This document shows, piece by piece, positions 1-7,156 of a stretch of DNA of 27,632 bases. The DNA is from Anaerolineaceae bacterium UBA5838 (GTDB lineage: Bacteria; Chloroflexota; Anaerolineae; Anaerolineales; Anaerolineaceae). The number at the start of each line of letters is the position of its first letter. Positions within the stretch are counted from its first letter, which is position 1. The notes below the pieces were generated by a model that searched no databases, was not told the DNA's origin, and worked only from the letters and a program-made list of their open reading frames with translations. The DNA lies in assembly GCA_002432795.1 (NCBI GenBank), contig DJGU01000039.1, positions 2,725 to 30,356 on the forward strand, in the 5' to 3' direction. Position numbers and translations under genes: made by a program.

Positions 1-1814
1 CCGTTTGCAGGGGCTTCCGCATCCAATGGGACGATCGCGCCAGCTTTAGCGAAGACCGGGGTCTGGCTTTGGTCTGCGTAAAGGGTCAGCCATTGGCCAC
101 CTTCATAAGCTTCAGCGGTGAAGAAATCAAACCATTGCCCGGCAGGAAGCCAGATTGAATGACGCGTTAGCTTGGTACTTGAATCTGCTGCCTGGGTGAT
201 GGGTGCGACCAGCAGCTGACGGGCGAAGGTATATTGATTGGGGGCTTGATAAGCGGCTTCCTCATTTGGATAGGAATAATACATTGGCAGGATCAACGGC
301 TCTCCCTGCCTGGCGTTGAGCCCGTTAGCGGTGTAGATCAATGGAAGCAATGCATGTCGTAGCTGCATCGCGAAGCGGGCATTCTCTAAAACATCTTTAC
401 CAAAAGCCCAGGGTCGCCTGTCGATGAACGCGTTGTTGGTGGAATGAAGCCTGAAAATTGGGCTGAAAACGCCAAATTGGACCCAACGGGTGTAAAGCTC
501 GGGATCTTCAATCCCCTCACAGTGACCACCGATGTCGTGGCTCCACCAGCCGTAGGCAACATTTGCGGCTGTCGCGGTCATCTCCGGCTGAAATGCCAGG
601 CTTTCCCAGGAGACAATGGTATCCCCCGAAAAGCCGATTGGGTAGCGATGCCCGCCCAGGCCTGGCCAGCGGGAGAAGATAAAGGGACGTTTTTGTTTTT
701 TGCGGCCGAGGTCAAAGTAGTGCAGGTGGTTGAGCCAGAATAAGGGATCCAAACCGGCTGTTGCTGATTGCGTACCCTGCTGCCAGTCCATCCACCAGAA
801 ATCAACACCTTGATCCTCCAGTGGGTGGTGGAGAACCTTGAAATAAACTTCCGTGAAGGAGCGATTGGCGATGTCAAAAGGAACAGGTTTGCCTTCAGCA
901 GGGTCCTGCCCAAGCGCGGATGCCATGGTGGAATATGCTTCTTCATGGGGATGGACGCCTTCGGCGGGGTGGAGGTTCAGGGCGGTTTTCAAACCGCGTT
1001 GATGGAGTTCGTCAATAAACTGCTCTGGCTCAGGAAAGAGGTCTCTGTTCCAGGTGTAGCCAGTCCAACCTGAACTGGAGTTGCCGGTTTTGGTGATGTG
1101 CCAATCCATGTCGACGATGCAGACAGAGAGGGGAATGTGAAGCTGCGTGAAGGTGTCCATGAGCTCCAGCAGTTCCTGGTCTGAATATGTCCAGTAGCGG
1201 CTCCACCAGTTTCCGAGCGCCCAACGCGGCAGAAGAGCGGGCTTGCCGGAAACGCGCTGGTAATCGGTAATTGTAGCCAGGTAATCTTGCGCGTAGCCAA
1301 AAAAGTAAAGATCCCGCTTTTCTGGAGATGTTTCTCTGGGTTGGAGCCACTCGTTCTCATCAAAAATCAAGCTTTGGCTATCATCCGCCACTGCCCATCC
1401 ACTGCGCGAAATCAAACCGTCTGGCAGGCTCAGGGGGCCGTCAGCACTATCTAAAGTTCGGATGGTACCGCCCAGATTGCTTTGGTCCGGGTAGCTGTAT
1501 TGCCAGGTTTGCCCAGTCTGTTTAAGCGTAATGTGCAAGTCGCGCCAGTGGAAGCGTCCTTTTTCTTTGAATTGGAGATGGAGGTGATCGGTTTCAATGT
1601 GAAGCCATCCATCCTGCCTCCAGGAATTGAAGGAGGGAACCTCCTGCTCGCGATACAAGAACACCTGGCTGGCGTGATCCTCAAACTTTTTCTGCGGGTC
1701 AAATTCCATGCGAATCAGCCGGTTTGCCAGGATTGTGAACCGGGCATCGCCCTCATGAATGATGGCAGCAGGATTGGCCTTTGGGGTGGGTGTGGGGTGA
1801 ATAGCCTGGATCAT
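1..1814 (-). CDS. GH31 family alpha-glycosidase, 3' end cut by window edge
   Basis: The frame is open from ATG at 1814 to the left edge, giving about 604 residues with the C-terminus missing. An N-terminal beta-sandwich (about residues 1-210) precedes the catalytic barrel. The barrel carries FWWMDWQQG with the expected nucleophile Asp343 and FSGDT with the expected acid/base Asp398. These are the two catalytic aspartates of retaining glycoside hydrolase family 31. The last residues in the window look like the C-terminal beta domain, ending near KAGAIVPLD. A good Shine-Dalgarno GGAGG lies at 1819-1823, five bases before the ATG. No signal peptide is visible, so the enzyme is probably cytoplasmic and acts on an imported alpha-glucoside or alpha-xyloside; the substrate cannot be read from the sequence. 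It is divergent from an MFS transporter, which may import its substrate (inference). Confidence 0.9.
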   Translation of the reverse strand, partial: MIQAIHPTPTPKANPAAIIHEGDARFTILANRLIRMEFDPQKKFEDHASQVFLYREQEVPSFNSWRQDGWLHIETDHLHLQFKEKGRFHWRDLHITLKQTGQTWQYSYPDQSNLGGTIRTLDSADGPLSLPDGLISRSGWAVADDSQSLIFDENEWLQPRETSPEKRDLYFFGYAQDYLATITDYQRVSGKPALLPRWALGNWWSRYWTYSDQELLELMDTFTQLHIPLSVCIVDMDWHITKTGNSSSGWTGYTWNRDLFPEPEQFIDELHQRGLKTALNLHPAEGVHPHEEAYSTMASALGQDPAEGKPVPFDIANRSFTEVYFKVLHHPLEDQGVDFWWMDWQQGTQSATAGLDPLFWLNHLHYFDLGRKKQKRPFIFSRWPGLGGHRYPIGFSGDTIVSWESLAFQPEMTATAANVAYGWWSHDIGGHCEGIEDPELYTRWVQFGVFSPIFRLHSTNNAFIDRRPWAFGKDVLENARFAMQLRHALLPLIYTANGLNARQGEPLILPMYYSYPNEEAAYQAPNQYTFARQLLVAPITQAADSSTKLTRHSIWLPAGQWFDFFTAEAYEGGQWLTLYADQSQTPVFAKAGAIVPLDAEAPAN

Positions 1815-1913
1815 TGTTCCTCCGAACGGTTTTAATGCTTTAGTTTAACTCTAAATTCCGTTTTTTTGCGAAGTAACGTGTAAAATTAGGGGATCAAATC
1901 TGAGGAGGATTAT

Positions 1914-3254
1914 ATGGATGTCATAGAAACCGAGGTTGCTCAAACGCCAGTTGTAAAACGCGCAAAGTGGAAGACCTTATTCGCCCTGTCGCTGGGATAT
2001 TTCGTGGATCAGGGCGAAGCACAGGCAATGTCAATTTTCAGCCCGGTATTAAGACAACTTTGGGGTTTGAGCTTTAGAAACCTCTCATGGATCACGTTTA
2101 TCCGCAGCCTGCTTCAATCCCTCAGTTCGCCTTTCTGGGGATACCTGGCCGACCGTCATTCTCGCAAGACCGTACTTTTCTGGGGCACCGGATTTTGGGG
2201 ACTGTGGACGATCGCGGTTGGCCTGACGCAAAACTTCAGTCAATTACTAGCTGTGCGGGTGATCTCCGGTATAGGGCTGGGTTGTTTGATGCCGGCTACT
2301 TTCTCGATCATGGCTGACACCTTTGCGCCAAGGATCCGCGGCAGGATGCTCGGGCTATTGGAATCTGTCGGGGTACTCGGTATCATCATCTTCACGGTTG
2401 GACTTGGAAGACTTGCCACACCTGAGACTTGGCGTTATGGATTTGTAATTTTGGGGATTGCCAGTATTCTTTCCGGCATTGTCATACTTCTTTTTGTAGA
2501 CGAACCTCTGAGAGGAGAGGCTGAACCAGAAATGAAAGGTCAATTGACCTTAGAGGACTCTCAGAAATATATCGCGCAGATTAGTGATATCAAAAAAGTT
2601 CTCTCCATTCCAACCATCCGAGTCGCTATTTTGCAAGGCTTGGCTGGTTCAATGCCGTGGGTAATAATGGGCGCATTTCTCATCTTATGGCTGGTTGAAG
2701 AACGGGGACTATCCACCCAAGTGGCGCCAATGGTCTTCGGGGCTATGATCGTTGGTACGGCTATCAGCAATGTGATCGGTGGCTTTCTTGGCGATTGGGC
2801 TGACAAGAAAAGTCCCAGGTATGGCAGGACGATCATTGGGCAAACCTCTGTCACTATTGGCATACCTTTTACCCTGTTTCTCTTTTTGAGAACAGATAAT
2901 TGGGATATCCTGCCTCTAACGATCCTGTGTTTTGTGACCGCCTTGTTTATCAGCTGGCCTGGGAAGGGCTCTAAAGAGCCGATGATGTCGGCGGTGGTTC
3001 CGCCAGAACTGCGCTCGACGGCTTTTGCCATGACAACTTTCATCGAAAGTGGTTTTGCTGCGATCGTGGCTTTGATTTTTGGCATCATCGCCGACCGGAT
3101 TGATTTGCACACAGCCATGCTCTGGACCATTCCTTTCCCGTGGGTCATCTGCGCCGTTTTATTTAGCGGGTTTTATCTGACATATCCAAAGGATCTCGCT
3201 AAAAATCAGAAACTCTTAGAGGATCGGGCCAGGGAATTTGGCATTATCAAATAA
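1914..3254 (+). CDS. MFS transporter, 12 membrane helices predicted
   Basis: The 446-residue protein has the usual major facilitator length and a run of hydrophobic segments consistent with two six-helix halves separated by a charged loop (about residues 205-230, rich in Glu, Gln and Lys). The loop after helix 2 reads GYLADRHSRKTVLFWG, the MFS signature (G-x-L-A-D-R-x-x-R-K), and a second, weaker copy, GGFLGDWADKKSPRYGRT, occurs at the equivalent place in the second half. The SD GAGGAGG is at 1902-1908, just ahead of ATG 1914. The gene is divergent from the GH31 glycosidase, so uptake of a glycoside or a related organic solute is reasonable, but the family covers many substrates. It ends in a strong hairpin terminator. 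Confidence 0.88.
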   Translation: MDVIETEVAQTPVVKRAKWKTLFALSLGYFVDQGEAQAMSIFSPVLRQLWGLSFRNLSWITFIRSLLQSLSSPFWGYLADRHSRKTVLFWGTGFWGLWTIAVGLTQNFSQLLAVRVISGIGLGCLMPATFSIMADTFAPRIRGRMLGLLESVGVLGIIIFTVGLGRLATPETWRYGFVILGIASILSGIVILLFVDEPLRGEAEPEMKGQLTLEDSQKYIAQISDIKKVLSIPTIRVAILQGLAGSMPWVIMGAFLILWLVEERGLSTQVAPMVFGAMIVGTAISNVIGGFLGDWADKKSPRYGRTIIGQTSVTIGIPFTLFLFLRTDNWDILPLTILCFVTALFISWPGKGSKEPMMSAVVPPELRSTAFAMTTFIESGFAAIVALIFGIIADRIDLHTAMLWTIPFPWVICAVLFSGFYLTYPKDLAKNQKLLEDRAREFGIIK

Positions 3255-3259
3255 ATGAA

Positions 3260-3285
3260 AAGAAACTGCCGAAAGGCAGTTTCTT
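3260..3285. terminator. Two-way intrinsic terminator between MFS gene and tRNA-Asp
   Basis: An 11-bp stem (AAGAAACTGCC pairing with GGCAGTTTCTT) closes on a GAAA tetraloop, with A-rich sequence on the left and TTTT on the right. It lies six bases after the MFS stop codon and just beyond the 3' end of the oppositely oriented tRNA, so it can serve both. Confidence 0.85.
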
Positions 3286-3289
3286 TTAT

Positions 3290-3366
3290 TGGCGGGAGCG
3301 ACGGGATTTGAACCCGCGGTCTCGGCCTTGACAGGGCCGCATGTTGAACCACTACACCACGCCCCC
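3290..3366 (-). tRNA. tRNA-Asp (anticodon GUC), CCA encoded
   Basis: On the minus strand the gene begins GGGGGCG and folds as a full cloverleaf: acceptor stem GGGGGCG/CGCTCCC with one G-U pair, anticodon loop CTGTCAA giving anticodon GTC, and a T arm with loop TTCAAAT. The discriminator base is G (usual for Asp) and CCA follows directly in the DNA at 3292-3290. The other tRNA in the window does not encode CCA. A strong promoter lies immediately upstream. Confidence 0.96.
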
Positions 3367-3378
3367 AAAGCGAAGCAT

Positions 3379-3407
3379 AGTTTATCACGCCCATTCTCTA
3401 AAGTCAA
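3379..3407 (-). promoter_or_regulatory. Sigma-70 type promoter of tRNA-Asp
   Basis: On the minus strand, TTGACT (3407-3402) and TAAACT (3384-3379) are separated by exactly 17 bases. The predicted transcription start falls a few bases before the tRNA 5' end at 3366. This is the best -35/-10 pair in the window. Confidence 0.85.
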
Positions 3408-3486
3408 GATGGAAAAGTTACGGTGGTGTGCATGGATCGGGATATAACCTGATGGGTTTTAATCATGCTAGTCTCGTTGGAAACGT

Positions 3487-3522
3487 AAAAAAACAGCCAG
3501 ATATTCATCTGGCTGTTTTTTT
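3487..3522 (-). terminator. Intrinsic terminator after the YtxH-like gene
   Basis: The hairpin has the core ACAGCCAGAT/ATCTGGCTGT, loop ATTC, and flanking A7/T7 tracts. It sits 28 bases beyond the YtxH-like stop codon, giving a U tract on the minus strand. It could also act on plus-strand transcripts, but no plus-strand gene ends here. Confidence 0.85.
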
Positions 3523-3550
3523 GTAACAATCAGTTATTGCCTTCCAGAGT

Positions 3551-3898
3551 TCAGTCCTGAACTTCGCTGGCAACTTCTTCCGCCGCATCGGCAGCTTCAT
3601 CAGCCAGCTTTTCGACCTTTACTTTGGTGCTGTGACCCAACTCGGCAGCTTTTTCCTTGGTTACTTTTGCCAGTTCATCAGCTTTGGCAAGGGCATCTTT
3701 GTAGGCTATTTCAGCCTTGTGTTTGGTTTCTTCGTAAGTCTCGGAACCTTTTTCCTTCAATTCGATGGCTTTCTCTTTAATAACCTGGCGAGTTTCTTCA
3801 CCAGATTGAGGTGCCATCAAAAGGGATGCGATTGCGCCTGCAAGGGCGCCGACGGTGAAACCCATCAAGAATGATCCAAAATTGCTTTTATCAGACAT
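3551..3898 (-). CDS. YtxH-domain small membrane-anchored protein
   Basis: The 115-residue protein has a short N-terminus, then one Gly/Ala-rich membrane helix (about residues 8-28, containing GFTVGALAGAIASLLMAP). The helix leads into PQSGEETR, a hallmark of the YtxH family, followed by a long, highly charged Lys/Glu/Ala helix. This is the usual YtxH plan; relatives are often linked to envelope or general stress, but their molecular role is poorly known. The SD GAGGAG is six bases before the ATG. It follows the two-helix membrane protein gene by 18 bases and ends in its own terminator, so the two probably form one small operon driven from about 4390. Confidence 0.8.
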   Translation of the reverse strand: MSDKSNFGSFLMGFTVGALAGAIASLLMAPQSGEETRQVIKEKAIELKEKGSETYEETKHKAEIAYKDALAKADELAKVTKEKAAELGHSTKVKVEKLADEAADAAEEVASEVQD

Positions 3899-3916
3899 AT
3901 TAAACTCCTCTTTTCT

Positions 3917-4372
3917 TTATCTTTTTAAGTGAAAAATATCAACAAATTTTCGAATGCTTGCCAGCGATTCGTTGAGCTTGATCACTGGTTCACTAACGTT
4001 ATCACTTAAGAACCGGACAGTGCCTTTCAGCGTATTGACTGTATCGGTCGTTGAGTGCAGAATGGGCTTAATTTCGTGCTGCAGCAGGTTAGTTAGATTC
4101 GCAAGTTGAATAATCAATAGCACCAATGCCGCGCCAATTACAACCATCATCAAGGCCATCAGGATGATAAAAATGTCACGTACCTGGCTCACCACCTGCC
4201 CGTCTGCTCTCGCAAGGAAGAACAAACCAACGATTAAACCCAACAAGATTAACACAATAATTACAACAGCAAGCTTCGATTTTTTCTGATTGCTTACTTC
4301 AGTTTGAGCATCTATTTGCTCAACTTTTTCGCTATCAATGGATTTTGGTAATTGTGTTGTGCTATCGGACAT
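3917..4372 (-). CDS. Two-helix membrane protein of unknown function
   Basis: The 151-residue protein has a polar N-terminus (about 1-33), two strongly hydrophobic helices (about 34-54 and 66-90), and an amphipathic C-terminal helix region (about 95-151). The C-terminal part recalls DUF948/YtxG-type proteins, which in other bacteria are also encoded beside ytxH, so a YtxG-like role at the membrane is plausible (inference). The SD GAGG at 4378-4381 lies five bases before the ATG. The probable -10 is so close that the leader would be only about ten bases. Confidence 0.6.
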   Translation of the reverse strand: MSDSTTQLPKSIDSEKVEQIDAQTEVSNQKKSKLAVVIIVLILLGLIVGLFFLARADGQVVSQVRDIFIILMALMMVVIGAALVLLIIQLANLTNLLQHEIKPILHSTTDTVNTLKGTVRFLSDNVSEPVIKLNESLASIRKFVDIFHLKR

Positions 4373-4387
4373 GTTTACCTCACACTC

Positions 4388-4393
4388 ATTATA
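4388..4393 (-). promoter_or_regulatory. Probable -10 element (TATAAT) for the membrane-protein/ytxH operon
   Basis: A perfect TATAAT on the minus strand ends 15 bases before ATG 4372. No good -35 is visible at 16-18 bases, only A/T-rich sequence with TTTTG. The assignment rests on the -10 and its position. Confidence 0.5.
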
Positions 4394-4420
4394 ACGTATT
4401 GATGGCGCTCAAAAGCTACT

Positions 4421-4440
4421 TGTAGAATTTTGTAGAATTT
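4421..4440. repeat. Perfect tandem repeat, 2 x 10 bp (TGTAGAATTT)
   Basis: Two adjacent identical decamers occur in the gap after the scpA stop codon and upstream of the next minus-strand promoter. They could bind a regulator of the 4372 operon or be a simple slippage duplication. No hairpin is formed. Confidence 0.6.
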
Positions 4441-4444
4441 CTTG

Positions 4445-5224
4445 CTAAAGTTCCTCGCCGAGTGCCAGTTCTTCCTCAAGGGTGCCAAACAGTTTTTCGC
4501 TGGGATTCAAAATAATATCACCAAACAGATCAGGTTGGTCTGTGTTAATTAAGTTCTGTTTGACAAGTTCAAGAATAGCCAGAAAAACGACAATAATCTG
4601 GATCCTTTCCGGATCCTCACCCAGCAATCCTGAAAAGCTGGCGGTTCCCCTATCCTTCAGGATCCGTACAATATCCTGGACTTTATTTCTCAGGGTCATT
4701 TTGGGGATCCTGATGGAGGAGCCTTCTATGATTGGGCTTTCATGGTTGGCAAGATTTTCAAGAGCGACGATCAGATCTGTAAGATCAATGCCGGTGAGGT
4801 CCAGTTGAACATTGACAGGATAGGATCTTGGAACATGCAGGTGAGAGCGCAGGTTTTGATTTACCCGCGAACTGAGCCAGGCAGTTGTGTTCTTGATCTC
4901 ACGATAAATCCTGAGTTGCCTGGCAAGGGCTTCTCCGAGGTCTTCTTCATCAGGTTCCCGAAGTGGAGATCTGGGCAGCATTGCCTCAGATTTAATCTGC
5001 ACCAGTTTTGATGCAATCACCATAAATTCTGAGATGTAGTCGGGACCGGCGTTTTCGTTTTTGCGAACATAGACCAGAAATTGATCCGTCACTTGTGCGA
5101 GGGCAATTTTTGTAATATCAAGCTCTGACTTCTGAATTAAATCCAAAAGCAGGTCAAGAGGCCCCGAGTATAGCTCGGTCTCAATTTCATAATCGTCTGT
5201 TTCGCGAATCCATGAACCTGGCAT
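4445..5224 (-). CDS. scpA: Segregation and condensation protein A (kleisin)
   Basis: The 259-residue protein has typical ScpA length. It carries the family signature near the N-terminus, YSGPLDLLLDLIQKSELDI, followed by the helical SMC-neck-binding segment and a C-terminal winged-helix region (about 180-250). ScpA bridges the SMC heads and, with ScpB, forms the bacterial condensin that loads at and organises the origin region. smc itself is about 1.9 kb away on the opposite strand; scpB is not in the window. The ATG at 5224 has no Shine-Dalgarno, and a perfect TATAAT ends six bases upstream, so the transcript may start on the A of the start codon. Confidence 0.93.
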   Translation of the reverse strand: MPGSWIRETDDYEIETELYSGPLDLLLDLIQKSELDITKIALAQVTDQFLVYVRKNENAGPDYISEFMVIASKLVQIKSEAMLPRSPLREPDEEDLGEALARQLRIYREIKNTTAWLSSRVNQNLRSHLHVPRSYPVNVQLDLTGIDLTDLIVALENLANHESPIIEGSSIRIPKMTLRNKVQDIVRILKDRGTASFSGLLGEDPERIQIIVVFLAILELVKQNLINTDQPDLFGDIILNPSEKLFGTLEEELALGEEL

Positions 5225-5230
5225 GGCCTA

Positions 5231-5236
5231 ATTATA
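5231..5236 (-). promoter_or_regulatory. -10 element of scpA, leaderless arrangement
   Basis: TATAAT on the minus strand is followed by six bases (TAGGCC) and then ATG 5224. With the usual 6-7 base distance from -10 to transcription start, the mRNA begins at the start codon. No strong -35 is visible. No SD precedes the ATG, which agrees with a leaderless message. Confidence 0.6.
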
Positions 5237-5294
5237 GTCTGAGTACGTCGGATTTGTTGTACACTTAAGACGGTGATTGCATAAGGATGAAGAC

Positions 5295-6380
5295 ATGACA
5301 GAAATTGTTTGCAGAAACTGTTCAAAACCATACCCGGAAACAGGCTTACCCCACCAATGCCCCAACTGTGGTGGTTTTTTTACTTTACGGGACCTAACTT
5401 TTAGCCAACCTGCTTTAGTGCCTGCTAAAGCACAGGGCATTTGGAGATTTAGGGCGTCGTTCGGATTGCCTGCCAGTTATCCGGCAAGTTACCTGGGGGA
5501 AGGGGATACACCGCTTGTTCCGGTAAAAATCCTGGGGACGGAGTTTTGGGCTAAAATGGAAAACCTGAACCCGAGCGGATCTTTTAAGGATCGGGCAACA
5601 GCGGTTCTTACCAGTGTGTTGAGAGGCCGAGGTCTGGAAAACGTGGTCGAGGATTCCTCTGGAAATGCTGGAGGATCTTTGGCTCTCTATGCCTCAGCGT
5701 TTGGTATTGACTGCAGGATTTACATCCCCAGTGACACAAGCGGTCCAAAACGCCGGCAAATTGAAGTTTGCGGCGCGGAGGTAATCCTGGTGGATGGTCC
5801 ACGCGAGAATGCCCACAAAGCGGCTCTTGAAGCGGTTCGCAGGGAGGGACTGCCCTACGCCAGCCATGCCGCTCAGCCTTTTGGGATGGCAGGAATCGCG
5901 ACGATCGCGTACGAAATATTCGAAACCCTTGGTGAAATGCCAGGAACTGTATTTTGTCCGATTGGGCATGGGTCTTTGTTCACTGGTGTGTTAATGGGCT
6001 TTGACGCGCTGCTACAGGCTGGATTAGCCTCAAGACGACCAAGGATGATTGGTGTTCAACCCGAAGTTTGCGCGCCAATAGTGTCCGCGTGGCATGGAAA
6101 ACCGTTCGCTGGCGGAAGGGGCAGCAGTCTGGCTGAGGGCACGATGGTTGAATCCCCCGCAAGGATGGAAGAAATACTTGGGTATTTGGAACCGGGCACA
6201 GATCAGCTTGTGACTGTAACAGAATTGGAAATTGCGGAAGCACATCGATCACTTATCAAAGCGGGTTTGTATGTTGAACCAACTTCGGCCATGGTTCTGG
6301 CTGCCACAAGGAACATTAAAGAGGCTCCCGGAAAGTCGGTGCTCATTTTGAGTGGAAGTGGGTTAAAATCAAAGATGTGA
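5295..6380 (+). CDS. thrC: Threonine synthase with N-terminal zinc ribbon (PLP fold type II)
   Basis: The 361-residue protein begins with a zinc ribbon (Cys6, Cys9, Cys22 and Cys25 in CRNC and CPNC). The PLP enzyme core follows: NPSGSFKDR carries the PLP-binding Lys98, DSSGNAGGS is the serine/Asn loop and SGSGLK lies at the C-terminus. Threonine synthase converts O-phosphohomoserine to threonine; close relatives with the same layout exist, so the exact reaction is likely rather than certain. I chose ATG 5295 (AAGGATGA upstream) over an in-frame TTG at 5277, which has no ribosome site. It is divergent from scpA and leads into rnc-smc with a 71-base gap. Confidence 0.85.
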   Translation: MTEIVCRNCSKPYPETGLPHQCPNCGGFFTLRDLTFSQPALVPAKAQGIWRFRASFGLPASYPASYLGEGDTPLVPVKILGTEFWAKMENLNPSGSFKDRATAVLTSVLRGRGLENVVEDSSGNAGGSLALYASAFGIDCRIYIPSDTSGPKRRQIEVCGAEVILVDGPRENAHKAALEAVRREGLPYASHAAQPFGMAGIATIAYEIFETLGEMPGTVFCPIGHGSLFTGVLMGFDALLQAGLASRRPRMIGVQPEVCAPIVSAWHGKPFAGGRGSSLAEGTMVESPARMEEILGYLEPGTDQLVTVTELEIAEAHRSLIKAGLYVEPTSAMVLAATRNIKEAPGKSVLILSGSGLKSKM

Positions 6381-6451
6381 GTGGAACTGGGGAACCGTTT
6401 GACCTCAATGTGTTTGATGTTGAACGAATCGGCAGTTCTGCTGGAGGATAA

Positions 6452-7156
6452 ATGTTAAACACTGCTGCCGCTAAAGAACTGAAACAAAACTTACCAGAAA
6501 ATTTCACAGAAGATTTTTATCTTATCAGGGCTCTGACTCACAGGTCCTACGTAAATGAAAGTCGCGACGTGGTTGAGGATAACGAACGTCTCGAATTTCT
6601 GGGCGACTCGATTCTGGGTTTCCTGGTTGCAGAATGGCTCTACCAAAACTTTCCTGAGAAAAGAGAAGGATTCCTGACAAAGGTGCGATCCGCTTTGGTT
6701 CACACGCACCAGCTTTCTCAATTTGCACGCCAGATTGGAATTGGACCAGCCTTGTTCTTAGGAAAAGGGGAAGAACTTGCCGGCGGAAGGGATCGCGACG
6801 CGATCTTGTGTGACGCTTTTGAGGCGTTGATTGCCGCGATGTATTTGAGTACTGACATCGAAACTGTGCGCAATTTTGTTCATCCACTGCTTGAACAGGA
6901 ATCTGATAAGATCCTGGAAAACCACACGGAAGAGGATGTAAAAAGCCGGCTTCAGGAATGGGCACAGGCCAAGGGCTTTGCTTCGCCGACTTATGTTTTA
7001 GTAAATGAGACTGGTCCCGACCACGCAAAGGTATTTGAGGTAAGCGCTTACATCAACGGTAAGGAGATAGCACGGGGCTCAGGTACCAATAAACAGATGG
7101 CTGAAAAACGCGCCGCATATCAAAGTATGAAAGTGTTAGGAATTATAAGAAGATGA
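6452..7156 (+). CDS. rnc: Ribonuclease III
   Basis: The 234-residue protein has the normal size. The catalytic domain carries the signature NERLEFLGDSILG (Glu48, Asp52) and the second acidic cluster DAFEALIAAMYL (Asp121, Glu124), which bind the metals that cleave double-stranded RNA. A dsRNA-binding domain follows from about residue 163, ending in AEKRAAYQSMKVLG. The enzyme processes rRNA precursors and structured mRNAs. GGAGG lies just before ATG 6452. The stop codon overlaps the smc start by four bases (ATGA), so rnc and smc are translationally coupled, an order also seen in other bacteria. Confidence 0.96.
   Translation: MLNTAAAKELKQNLPENFTEDFYLIRALTHRSYVNESRDVVEDNERLEFLGDSILGFLVAEWLYQNFPEKREGFLTKVRSALVHTHQLSQFARQIGIGPALFLGKGEELAGGRDRDAILCDAFEALIAAMYLSTDIETVRNFVHPLLEQESDKILENHTEEDVKSRLQEWAQAKGFASPTYVLVNETGPDHAKVFEVSAYINGKEIARGSGTNKQMAEKRAAYQSMKVLGIIRR

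Noticed and set aside
1839..1855. Imperfect palindrome TTTAG-N7-CTAAA between GH31 and MFS genes, as an operator
   Set aside because: Five-base arms in AT-rich DNA are weak evidence and no second copy was seen.
2561..3148. A 195-codon minus-strand frame inside the MFS gene
   Set aside because: The protein makes no sense as a fold and the plus-strand transporter motifs account for the sequence.
5277..5294. TTG start 18 bases upstream of the chosen threonine synthase start
   Set aside because: No ribosome site precedes it, whereas ATG 5295 has AAGGATGA at good distance and places the zinc ribbon at the N-terminus.
6363..6450. Open frame between thrC and rnc (reads VSGTGEPFDLNVFDVERIGSS)
   Set aside because: It has no start with a ribosome site, only about 23 codons from a GTG, and thrC already ends in its normal SGSGLK motif.
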